Source: Casuarina equisetifolia
Lineage: Eukaryota > Streptophyta > Magnoliopsida > Fagales > Casuarinaceae
DNA length: 64,000 nt
Assembly: GCA_028551475.1 (NCBI GenBank)
Contig: CM052361.1
Location: 26,115,491-26,179,490 of the forward strand
Direction: 5' to 3'
The position numbers were made by a program, and so were the translations under genes. Of the stretch, positions 22,434 to 33,600 are shown one piece after another. Under the pieces are notes generated by a model, which saw only the letters and a program-made list of their open reading frames with translations, was not told the DNA's origin and made no database searches. Positions within the stretch are counted from its first letter, which is position 1; the number at the start of each line of letters is the position of its first letter.

Positions 22434-23121
22434 TGTTGGAATATTTTAAATAATCCTCATTGATGTGGGCTTATATCAATGTGATTATTTATCTTTAATT
22501 GTTTTATTAATTATTGTGTGATCAATTTGTATGAGACATGTTGGATTCATTATTGTTGAATATGGAACTAACTAGTGTGGGTTAATGCTTGCTATATAGA
22601 ACAATGATGAGTTAAACTATATTGGCAGCATACTTTGATAAATGACTAAGATCCCTCCTTTGTCTCTCACTATGTGTACTATAAGTTTACATGTTATGAA
22701 GATCATGTTGGTAGATTAAGAGGTGTTACATATATCTTAGCTTATTATTATATCATGAATAATAACACATCGTTATAAATATCATGTACAGCACTATGAA
22801 TAGTGACTAGTTCACAATAACTTCATTTTTCTATATAATGAACCTATGGTTGGGAATAATGTAACAAAGAGAAGAAGAATGAATATTGTTGAAATCCTCT
22901 TTCCACGATCTTAGTAGACAGGGCTATCTCATCAAGCTAGTGATTCTAGAGAGAACAAATGAGTAAATCTAGCCATTATCCTTATTTAGGATGAGTTATC
23001 CAACATCAAGAATGGATTCCAGATTAGGTATGTTTTATGTATTAAACTTTGTGATCTAGATAAGTAGCAAGATCTTGGTTTTGAGCTCGATTGAGCTCGA
23101 TTGAACTCGGTTTTTCCATCA
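22434..23121. mobile_element. Solo LTR, 688 bp
   Basis: Starts TGTTGGAATATT and ends TTTTTCCATCA, so it has TG...CA ends, with CAATC duplicated on both sides. Comparison with the related sequence near 9085 shows it uninterrupted at exactly this point. There is no internal coding region, so it is a solo LTR left by LTR-LTR recombination. Family not determined; orientation is taken only from the ends. Confidence 0.8.
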
Positions 23122-23126
23122 CAATC
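23122..23126. repeat. Target-site duplication of solo LTR, right
   Basis: CAATC, equal to 22429-22433. Confidence 0.85.
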
Positions 23127-24050
23127 ATCATTTATGCCTCCAGTTTCTTCTAAGAAGGAAGCCCAAGGTCTTCAATATCTGCGCCTTCTACTTGCTTCGG
23201 GGATTGGATATTCAAAGGAAAGTCCCTGCTCTCGGTGTCACGGGTAATCACCATGAAGGCAGAGTCAACGTTTCACCAAATCTTTGCATTTTAAAAAATA
23301 ATAGTGAAGTAATAAAATAAAAAGTGATTTCAGTTCAAAAGGCGACTGAAAATGAGAAGGTATTTTCGCCATTCCAATTTAATAAATACCCCTCTGTGAA
23401 GGACTTCTCAAATGCATGAAAATGTTCATCAAGTTCGGCAAATGCTTTCGGCTATTAAATCTTGGAGGATGCTTTGGTAATGTAAAAGAAACTTGGTAAA
23501 AGATACTCCTATCATGCAGTTTTTATAGAGCAGTGCGAGGTGAAAAACAGTTTTTTTCTTTGGGAGACCGGAGAGATGAGCTGTCTCGGACTGTGTAAGA
23601 GAGTTGAAAATACAGGTTTGCGGGCAAGGAGAGATCAAAAAGGGACGGGGGAACATGGGTTAAATTGAGAGAGGTTGAAGTTGGCAAAAAGATATTCACC
23701 AGATATAATATTGCGTCGTTTTGTGAAAAAAAGAAAACATGAAGAAAAAATTAGTTTTTTTTTATTTATTTATTTTTCTTTCCTATCCAGTAGTGAAAAG
23801 ACGAGCTCCTTTCTCCAATAATGTGAGAGAGTTGACGAGATGGATTGGCGGTAAAGACGAGTTACCTCTCTCTTGTGCAGTGAAAACTTCCGTAAACGAG
23901 CAATTGGAGATGAGAAGAGATGGGCGGACTGCTTCGGGCAGCGAGTTGAACACATGGGTCTATTGGAAAGATGACTCTCTCGAGCAGTGTGAGAAAGTCG
24001 GTAAATGAGAGATTTAAAAAAAGAAGAATAGAGAAATATGACTTCCATCA
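23127..24050. repeat. R-gene flanking modules
   Basis: Continues the module interrupted by the solo LTR (TTCTTCTAAGAAGGAAG, TTCAAAAGGCGACTGAAAATG, AGCTGTCTCGGACTGTG), matching 9100-9700 and 50220-50940. The 23800-24000 part (GACGAGCTCC, GAGAGTTGACGAGATGGATT) resembles 51010-51100. Short open frames on both strands are not supported as genes. Confidence 0.45.
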
Positions 24051-24589
24051 GAAAATGGGGGTCAAAAGTATCAAAAGTTTTATAGCCTGGTTTTTAAGCA
24101 GAAATGAACCGGCAATTTATGAACCCACTGAATATTCACCTGCATGATGTTTGAAAAAAAAATCTGATTTAGAAAAATACGTTGGAACGAACAAGAAATA
24201 GGAAAACTTGTTCGTAAAGCAGGGTTTTTCAACTTTTAAATAAGAACTCGATTTTGACCTTTTAACCTTCCCACTCATTTTCCTAAATCTTCTGTTTTAA
24301 AGTGATAAAAATAAACGTTAGTGAAAACTGAATGTGGTTGATTTTTTTTATATATCAGTTTCTTTTATTATTTTTGGTTATGAATATTAACTTTATTAGT
24401 AATAGAGACTGTAATACAGGAATTGAAGAAAAACAATACTGGAGACATTTATCAAGTTTTTTTTTTAATAAAAAATTAACATCACAAGCATTAACCGTAA
24501 AATGCACCCGGAAAAAAGTAGCAGAATGGAATATTGTCCGACTGATTATGGATTGCTCAAAGCAAAACCCGTAGATTTACTAGTTTCAG

Positions 24590-24896
24590 CTATATTTTAT
24601 GACAATCACATGATCCTACTACACGGTAGGGTAGCCCTTGAGCATCGTGTCCATCGTAGCCCTTTTAAGTTTTCTTCAAAAGTTGGGACTAAACAAATCA
24701 ATGGTCTCCACCTGGCGCTAAATTTTTGTTTACGCGTCCATCTGACGCGTAGGTCCCACACACCAGTTGATCCTTGGTCCTCTATGATCATTATATCCTT
24801 CTTCTTTGGTGCGCAGGAAGGACACCTTGGAATATTAGTGCTTACGTGCTGTTTGCAATCACATTCCTTCCTCCTCTTGATTTCCGAAGCAGAAAC
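24590..24896 (+). promoter_or_regulatory. 5' flank of CNL-2
   Basis: This sequence ends directly at the CNL-2 ATG and is shared with the 5' flanks at 51680-51965 and 54440-54581. Shared blocks are GGTCCTCTATGATCA-TAT, CTTCTTTGGTG, TTGCAATC-, TTAGTGCTT-C-TGC and TTGATTTCCGAAGC. Conservation across copies suggests promoter or 5'-UTR sequence. A specific TATA box could not be assigned with confidence. Confidence 0.5.
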
Positions 24897-25080
24897 ATGG
24901 CTGAGGTTTCAACCATGATTCTCTCTCCCTTTCTGGAAGCATTTTTCGGAAAACTGGCATCTGGCGAGTTCAAAGACTTCTTTCAGCGACGAAAGCTGTC
25001 CGACGAAGTGGTGGACAACTTGAAGACGGCATTCTTGACCGTGAGTGCAGTGATCGAAGAAGCAGAGGAGTTGGTGGTCA

Positions 25081-25085
25081 CAAAG
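25081..25085. repeat. Target-site duplication of copia-2, left
   Basis: CAAAG within the CNL-2 codons for Thr-Lys (codons 62-63); repeated at 30637-30641. Confidence 0.95.
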
Positions 25086-25367
25086 TGAAAATTCTGGAGC
25101 TAGATGAATGCCCAGCTTGATGAGAGAAGGATGAAGGATAAAACTTGTTTTATTAACACAAGCAAACCTCACGAGAAACAACAATGGTGTTCTCAAATTC
25201 CCTTACAATGTTTATAAAAAGAATAGAAGCTAAATACAATTATATACTAGGGAAAAACAAACCCTAAAGATTTACTTCATCCGTGCGGCGCTACATGGTA
25301 AAGAGACCATACAAGGGCTGACGTGGAGAAGATGCAAATGTTGACAAATAACATTCATATTTGAACA
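25086..25367 (-). repeat. copia-2 3' LTR
   Basis: 282 bp, TGAAAATTCTGG to ATATTTGAACA on the plus strand. It differs from the other LTR by three substitutions and by bases about 25331-25340, where a short internal-region-like patch replaces 13 bases of the other LTR. Confidence 0.95.
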
Positions 25368-25374
25368 CCCCCCT
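25368..25374 (-). other. copia-2 polypurine tract
   Basis: The minus strand reads AGGGGGG between the gag-pol TGA stop (25375-25377) and the 3' LTR. The coding region thus ends exactly at the tract. Confidence 0.8.
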
Positions 25375-28300
25375 TCAAGCTAGTGGCCGGTAAGGATCTA
25401 GGACACTAAGCTTGCGGAGAAGATGCAAATGTTGATTAGTTCCCAATGCCTTTGTTAACACATCTGCAGGTTGGTCTTTGGTTCCAACATGTGCTGTCTT
25501 GATCAAACCATGACAAATCTTCTCTCGAATAAAATGACAATCTACATCAATGTGCTTTGTGCGCTGATGAACTATGGGATTTGCTGCAAGTTCCATAGCA
25601 GCTTTATTATCACAGAACAACATAACTAGGCGAGGTACAACGACTCGCATGTCGGCAAGCAAGTGTAATAACCACATAATTTCACAAGTAGTCATTGCCA
25701 TAGCTCTATACTCAGCTTCTGTGGAAGATCGAGATACTACTCCTTGTTTTTTACTTTTCCAAGAAATCAAAGAATTGCCAAGCATAACACAAAATCTAGT
25801 CACTGATTTCCTTTCCATTTTGCATGTGGCATAATCTGAATCACAATAAGCTCGCATTTGAAAACCACCTGAAGAAGGAATAAAGAGACCCAACCCTGCA
25901 CAACCTTTAAGATATCTAACTACTCGAATGGCTGCTTCCCAATGGGATTTCTTAGGTGCATGCATGAACTGACTTAAATTGTGTACTGAGTAGGATATAT
26001 CAGGCCTAGTAACATCAAGGTACATAAGCTTACCAATTAATTGTTGATACTTCAAGATATGCTTAAGTGGTGGATCATTATCTCGAGGTATAGGTGCTCC
26101 TTTATCATACATGGTTGTGGTTAATGTCAGGTTGGTGTCCATAGGATTTCCAAAAGGTTTGGATCCCATAAGTCCCATCTCATTCACTAACTCTAAGATG
26201 TACTTTCGTTGGCTCAAGTGGATTCCATCCTTGTTCTGAAGAATCTCAACCCCAAGGTAAAACTGAAGGTCTCCTAAGTCTTTGATGTGGAAGACTGAAT
26301 GTAGATGTTCTTTTAATTCCTTTATGCCATCAACATCATCTCCAGTAATGATAATATCATCTACATAAATCAAAAGTATAGCAATAGAATTACCTCTTTG
26401 CTTTGTAAATAAAGATGGATCATGTAAGGAATCCTTGTAACCAGCTGTTAGGAGAGCTTCAACGAATTTCTCATACCATTGCCTAGATGCTTGTTTCAAA
26501 CCATAAAGAGACTTGCGAAGCTTGCAAACTTTATTCCCCTTCTTATTCGGATCACCTGGGGGAAGATGCATGTAAACTTCTTCATTTAAATCCCCTTGTA
26601 GAAATGCATTGTGTACATCCATCTGATGAATCTGCCAATTCTTCTGAGCTGCTAGAGTTAAGGCACATCTAACCGTTATATGTTTAACTACAGGAGCAAA
26701 TGTCTCATGAAAATCAATACCTTCTTTTTGATTGAATCCTTGTGCTACCAATCTTGCCTTATAACGTTTCACTGTTCCATCTGCATGATACTTAATTTGA
26801 TATACCCATTTACACCCAATTGCTTTTCTACCAGCAAGCAACTCAACAATGTCCCAAGTATGATTTTGCTCCAAAGCTTGTAACTCCTGATCCATGGCAT
26901 CTTTCCATCGAGGATCCTTAATTGTCTCATGGTGATAGATGGGTTCTGTGTTTGTGGATATGGAGGCAATAAAATGTTGGCTAGTCTCAGGTAAATGGGT
27001 GTAGGATAAGTAGTCAGAAATAGGATAATTGGATGTATCAGTGGTAAGAGTAGTAAGGGTTGGACAAACATAATCTTTTGTCCAAGTGGGAGGCTTAATA
27101 GGCCGAGTGGAACGACGCGGTGGTGGCTCAAAAGATTCATCAAGGGATGGCTGACGGAGTTCAGATTCATCATCAGAAAATATATCATATGGTGCAGCTG
27201 ATGGAGGCAATTGAATGGTTGAGTTTTTAGGAAGAGAAGGTATATCTGGTGAGGATGATGTTGGTGACACATGCTCAATTAAGGTGTTAACCAATAGAGT
27301 ACGATCAATAATGATGGTTGGTTCATGATTTGAAGGTGAATGGATGATTGAAATTGGCTTAGTAAGTGACTCCGATTCAGGAATGGAATCCAATGTAGAA
27401 CCTTGATTGACGTGTGGAGTTAATGGAACTTGTAGAGAAGAATGAGATCCAGGCTTCAACTGTGCAAAAGGGAAAATGTCTTCATAAAACCGTACATCCC
27501 GACTCACAAAAAATCGATGACTCTTAACATCATACAATCTATAACCCTTTTGTCCATGTGGATAGCCCATAAATATGCTAGGTATAGCACGAGGGCCAAA
27601 TTTGTCTCTATGTCCTATTGTGGTAGTGTAACAAAGACAACCAAAGACTCGAAGATTTTGGATGTTTGGTGGTTTTCTAAATAATTTCTCAAATGGTGTG
27701 CATCCATTTAAGACTGACGAAGGTGTCCTATTTATGAGATAGGTTGCTGTCTTTATACACTCCCCCCAAAATTTTGTAGGTATTTTACTTTGAAATTTCA
27801 ATGCTCGTGCTACATCCAAAATATGACGGTGTTTTCTTTCGACTACACCATTTTGTTGTGGAGTATGAACACACGAACTCTCATGTATGATCCCACGTGA
27901 TGAAAACAATTTTTTACAATCACGATTGAAAAAATCTAATGCATTATCAGTTCTAATGTGTTTTACTTCCAAATCAAATTGATTTTTTGTGAGATTAAAA
28001 AATGCCTCTAAAAAGGATGTTGTCTCACTTTTGACTTTCATGAGAAATGTCCATGTTCCTCGTGAAAAATCATCAACAATGGTGAGAAAATACCATGATC
28101 CATCATGATTGGGAATTCGATAAGGTCCCTAAACATCAACATGGATCAAATCAAAGGCTTGTTGCGCATTTTCATCACGGATGGAAAATGAGTTACGAGT
28201 TTGTTTTGCCAACGGAAAAATTTCACAATGCATGTCATGAGAAAAATTGAAAGATTGAAACTCATTGATAAATTTAAACTTTGAATTGGACATATGTCCA

Positions 28301-30045
28301 AATCTACAATGCCAAAGTTGTAAATTGAAAGCATTACAAACTAATGAAGTGTTCTCAAAACTTGAACGACATCTAGGTAATTGGATAGCTAGTTTACCTT
28401 GGGGACGTTCTACAAAATAATAAAGCTCATTTCTCATTCTACCAAATCCCTTGACTTCATTCGTCAAAAGGTCCTGAAAAACACAGAATTCATGATAAAA
28501 TAATATCAAGCAATTATTTTCAAGACAAAATTTGGAGACAGAAAGCAAATTAAACTTAAAGGTGGGAGAATATAGGACTGCATGTAAAGTAAGATGTTTG
28601 GAAATGGGTATGTTTCCAATGTGAGTAACAAAAGCACTATCACCATTTGGAAATTTAACGGACCTCGAATTAGATGCACATGTAACAGGTGATTCCAAAC
28701 AATTATAATTGGCAGTTATGTGGTCACTAGCACCACTATCAATAATCCAACATCTATTTAAGAATTTAGGTGTACCTGCTGTGTGTGCCTGGGCCTCTTG
28801 AGGAATATCATCCTTTAAAAAATTCATAAACCTTTGATAATCTGTTTTAGTGATGAAGACATTATTAGAGTCTGGTACAACCAAATTGGCGCTTGCATCC
28901 CCTTTGTAATTCTTGTGTCCTGGTGGAAATCCATTCAATTTGTAGCAATCCTTTCGCTTATGCCCATAAAGCTTGCAATGATCACATTGTGGACATTTGG
29001 CTCTATAGCAAATTTCCTTTGAATGTCCCTTTTTTCCACAAAAACTACATTTTAACACTTTTTGTCCAATGCCAGATGACACGTCGTTTTGTGCTGCCTT
29101 AAGTGAAAACGATGGGTCATTTTCTCTATTATTGGTTGTACCCTTTTCTGTTACGTCGACTTCCATGGTCTTAATAAACTGACTTCCACATGATCAGTTT
29201 GTTGCAACACCTGACAACTTTGCTGCAAAGACCCCACTTGCCTCCATTGTCTTCCCTGAGAATCCCTCCCTGTATTCAGCTTTGGAAACCATTGAATAAG
29301 CTGCTTTGACATCAGGCAGTGGATTCATAAGCAAAATATGCTCTCTAAGACTCGCATGACATTCATCCAGACCCCTTAGAAATTGGTAAAACTTCATCCT
29401 TTCTTGGTGAGCCTTCCATGGAGCTAGCTTTGCCATATCTGGTGAATCAAGGTCCATAAGAATTGCATATTCATCCCAATGCTTCTTCAACCTGTTAAAA
29501 TAAACTGTGACAGAATCTCCCCCTTGCCTAACCAAGCTCAGTTAATTGAGAACATCATATAGCCGTGTAGCATCCACTTGGTTGTAGCGGTCATGGAGTT
29601 CCGTCCAAAGATCTGCTGCTTCTGTCGTGTATATAAGGCCCTCATGAATCTCATCAGATAAAGAGTTTAGTAACCAAGTCAGGCACATTGCATTGCATTG
29701 TTCCCAAGTGGGAAACAGAGGGGAACCTTTCGGTGGAACATCATACCTTCCATCAACTAACATTAGTTTGTTGCGGGTAAGAAGTGCAGTCCTCATTGTG
29801 CGGCTCCATATTGCAAAGTTGCTTGGTCCAGTGAGTTTGAATGACAGCAAAGAGGTTGTGTTCATGTCACTACCAAGAAGATATAAAGGGTTTGAAGGAT
29901 CGGTCACAGATTGCATGGATGAAGTTATCTTGTTTTCTCCAATGTTTGAGGAATCGGTGATGATGGGTTGGTTATGGTTTCCATTCCGTGAGTGTGGTGG
30001 GACATATGGTGTCTTGCTTGATGGTGTTTTGAGGTTTTCAGCCAT
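25375..30045 (-). pseudogene. copia-2 gag-pol polyprotein with three stops
   Basis: One frame encodes the whole polyprotein. Gag starts MAENLKTPSSKTPY at 30045. Two CCHC knuckles follow (CSFCGKKGHSKEIC and CDHCKLYGHKRKDC). Protease WIIDSGASDH lies near 28730. The integrase zinc region has WHCRFGH, but the second zinc Cys of the usual C-x-x-C reads Phe (CEIFPLAKQ). The integrase core follows with HIRTDNA and QQNGVVERKHRHI. RT has the YVDD at 26357-26368. RNase H has STEAEYRAMA and the polyprotein ends DPYRPLA. In-phase stops are TAA 29542-29544 in gag, TGA 29194-29196 between gag and the knuckles, and TAG 28129-28131 in integrase. Each is a single codon in an otherwise normal context. It is not expected to be autonomous. 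Confidence 0.9.
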
Positions 30046-30337
30046 TGTTTGGTGCTTGACAGCAAGTGCTATGTTTTGGACAGATTAAAACAGGGGTGAA
30101 CAAAGGTGATTCGGTGGGCTTAAATGGGTTAAGGAAAAAATGGTCTTTTGTTGGTTTACGAGGCTATAAAGAATGTGTTTGATAGTGTTAGAATAATATA
30201 TGCGGAAGCGTGAGAAAGATGCAGAAAAATTCAGGATACAAACCGGCTTGATGGATGGCACGGTGTAGATTTCTGCACTATTTTTCCTTTTGATGGCCGT
30301 GAACAACTATTCACAGGAACTCATAGGTCCAGGAACA

Positions 30338-30350
30338 GCTCTCGATACCA
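30338..30350 (-). other. copia-2 primer-binding site
   Basis: The minus strand reads TGGTATCGAGAGC directly against the 5' LTR. It is an initiator-Met tRNA type with one inserted base. Confidence 0.85.
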
Positions 30351-30636
30351 TGAAAATTCTGGAGCTAGATGAATGCCCAGCTTAATGAGAGAAGGATGAA
30401 GGATAAAACTTGTTTTATTAACACAAGCAAACCTCACAAGAAACAACAATGGTGTTCTCAAATTCCCTTACAATTTTTATAAAAAGAATAGAAGCTAAAT
30501 ACAATTATATACTAGGGAAAAACAAACCCTAAAGATTTACTTCATCCGTGCGGCGCTACATGGTAAAGAGACCATACAAGGGCTGACGTGGAGAAGTTAA
30601 ATATGGAAGTTGACAAATAACATTCATATTTGAACA
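30351..30636 (-). repeat. copia-2 5' LTR
   Basis: 286 bp, partner of 25086-25367, ending TTTGAACA before the duplicated CAAAG. Confidence 0.95.
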
Positions 30637-30641
30637 CAAAG
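30637..30641. repeat. Target-site duplication of copia-2, right
   Basis: CAAAG, equal to 25081-25085; CNL-2 coding resumes at the next base. Confidence 0.95.
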
Positions 30642-33600
30642 CCTGCTGTGAAAGACTGGCTTGATGATCTGAAAGATGCGGTCTATGATGCAGAGCACAT
30701 CTTAGATGAGATCGCCACAGAAGCCCTGCAAAGCAAGTTGGATGCCGAATCTCGATCCAAAACAAGTAAGCTACTTAAGCCCATCTTTACATCTAGTAAT
30801 TCTTTTGTCAAAGACATAAAGCCAAAAATAGAAGGAGTGCTCAAAAGGGTAAACACTTTGATTGGTAGAATAACTGCTATTGGCTTAAAAGAGGGTTTGG
30901 GAGTGAGAGCCTCAGACAGGATTATGACTTCTTTGGTTGAGGAATATGACATTTGTGGTAGGGATGATGAAAAGAAGGAGATAATTAAGATGTTGCTCTC
31001 GGATGATACATGTGAGAACGAGATGGGTGTCGTTGCCATTGTTGGCATGGGGGGCCTGGGCAAGACAACCCTTGCTCAGCTAGTTTACAATGATGCTCGG
31101 GTTAAGCAGCATTTTAACTGTCGTGTATGGGTTTGTGTTTCGGATCAATTTGATCCGTTCACGATAACGAAATCAATTTTGGAGACAGTGGCTGGCTCAA
31201 CTTCTGATATCAAGGATCTAGAACAACTTCAAAATAAACTCAACTCAAACAGGAATTAATGGGGAAGAAATTTTTGATTATTTTGGATGATGTTTGGAAT
31301 CAGAATTATAGCCATTGGGAGAACTTGAGCAAACCTTTTAAATCAGGGGCAAAAGGAAGTAGGATTATTGTAACAACACGCGATGATGATGTTGCATCAA
31401 CCATGCGTGCGAGTTCGCGTTCAATTTATCATCTACAGAAATTAACAGACTAAGATTCTTGGCTGTTGTTTGCAAGACATGCATTTAATGATGATTGCGC
31501 CAGGTCAAATTCACAGCTAGAAAAGGTAGGCCAACAGATTGTGAAAAAGTGTGATGGTCTTCCTTTGGCTATCAAGACAATTGGAGCTCTTTTGAGATTT
31601 AAATCTAATAAGGAGTGGAATAAAATATTGAAGAGTGAAGTATGGGATTTGCCATCAGAAAAAATAAATATTATTCTTGCTTTGAAGTTAAGTTACAAAT
31701 ATCTCCCATCACAAGATTTGCCATTTATCATATGGCATGGAATATTTTGAGGGTTACCAAAAATTTGAGTTTCTTTGTAAAGCTAAGAACTTGCACACCT
31801 TTCTACCACTAAATTCATTAAAAAGTTCTTGGGGTTGCTTAACAAAAAGAATAGTTCTTGAATTATTGCCAATGCTAAAATGCTTACGTGTGCTCTCATT
31901 ATCCAATTATGAGAACATCATTGAATTACCATATTCAATTGGAAAGCTTAGGCATAAAAGATATGCCATTACGATACTTGGATTTGTCTTTTGCTAAGTT
32001 ACAAAAATTGCCCGATTCCATTTATGAACTATATAATCTACAAGTATTGAACTTGTTTAAGTGTAGAAGTCTTGTTGCATTACCTAGAGAGACGTGGAAA
32101 CTCATTAATTTATGTCACCTTGATATTATTGAGACAAGCATAAAAGATATGCCAATGCAACTTGGCAAGTTGGAAATGTCTCAAGACTTTGACACAATTA
32201 GCTATTGGCAGAGGCGATGGGTGTTGTATTGTAAAGTTAGGAAATCTTCCAAATCTTCAAGGATTGCTTGACATTGTAGGGCTCCAAAATGTTAAATCTC
32301 CCGCTGCTGCTCTGAATGCATGCATGAGAGATAAGGTGTTTGAATGAGTTAAAATTGAAATGGGAGTTTAATAGGGATATTGATGGTTTTGAAAGTCAGA
32401 GAGATAAAAAGGGCCTCAACAAGTTAAAATTGGAAAAAAAATTTCATGGGGATATTGATAATTCTAGAGATCATATGGTACTCGATAATCTCCAGCCCAA
32501 TACAAACCTAAGAGGATTCCATATCTGCTCTCACCGTGGTAAACATTTGTCAAATTGGTTAGGGAATCCTTCCTTTTCTGAATTAGTATATGTTAAACTT
32601 GAAAACTGTAAGGATTGTGAGAGTTTGCCATCGCTTGGACACTTGCCTTCGTTTGAGATTCTCTTTATTATTGGGTTTGATGGAGCTGTTTCAATTGGTC
32701 GTGAGTTTTATTGCACCAATTCTTCTTCAATTACACCATTCAAAAAGCTGAAAAATCTAAGTTTCTGGGAGATGAAGAAGTGCGAAGAATGGGTTTCTTT
32801 TGAGGCTGAGGATGAAGTTGGAGTTTTTCCTCAACTTGAGAAGCGTTGTATTCGCAACTGTCCTAAGCTAATCAGGGGCTTGCCTAGACACTTTCCATCC
32901 TTAGTTGAACTTGAGATTGAGGAATGCCCACAATTGGTTGCTTCACTTCCAAGGGCTACAATTCTGCATAAATTGGTGGTGTCCAAGTGCAAGGTTTTGT
33001 TGGAGGACTTGCCAGCTGGATTGAAGATACTCACAATTGATGGATTGGATGAACAAAAGTTTAATGGTCTTCCCTTTACGATTGAAATCCTCTGCATCAA
33101 AGATTGTGAGAAGTTAGAGTTCTTACCTGAGGGAATGACAAAATCCGGCAATAATCTTCAAGAGTTAAGCATTAGTCAATGTTCCTCATCTATGTCCCTT
33201 CAAAAGGACGATCTTCCCTTTGCATTAAAAGAACTTGCCATCGAAAGATCTAACAATTTAGAGTTCATTCCGGAAGGAATGATAAACTCCTACAAATGTT
33301 TGCAGGAGTTAACCTTTCGTGATTGTTCTGCACTTAAGTTACTTCCAAAGGGTGGTTTTCCTTCTACACTTAAAACTATTATAATCGATGGTTGTAGCAA
33401 GTTAAAGACCCTTCCCGAGGAAATGAAAGACAATTGTCTGCAACAGTTATTCATCTATCGTTGTGCTGCACTTGAGTCCCTTCCAAAGAGTGGTCTTTTT
33501 AGTACGTTAAAAACCCTTAAAATTGGATCGTGTGAGAATTTTGAGTTTTCAAGAAACTTGGAATTTCCATCCCTTGAAGATTTGAATTTAACCTTTTGCA

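Larger units (their letters stand above)
25086..30636 (-). mobile_element. Ty1/copia retrotransposon copia-2, young, in CNL-2
   Basis: A 5.55-kb element on the minus strand, opposite to CNL-2. LTRs are 282 and 286 bp with TG...CA ends, and the 5-bp duplication CAAAG is perfect. A primer-binding site abuts the 5' LTR and a polypurine tract abuts the 3' LTR. Gag-pol (30045 to 25375) is one uninterrupted phase with only three nonsense codons and no frameshift. The LTRs differ by three substitutions plus one short replaced patch. It is therefore a recent insertion, less decayed than copia-1. The domain order gag-protease-integrase-RT-RNaseH is Ty1/copia. Confidence 0.95.

Noticed and set aside
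23739..24048. Open frames on both strands (89 and 92 codons)
   Set aside because: Both fall in a duplicated flanking module that has different frames at its other copies.
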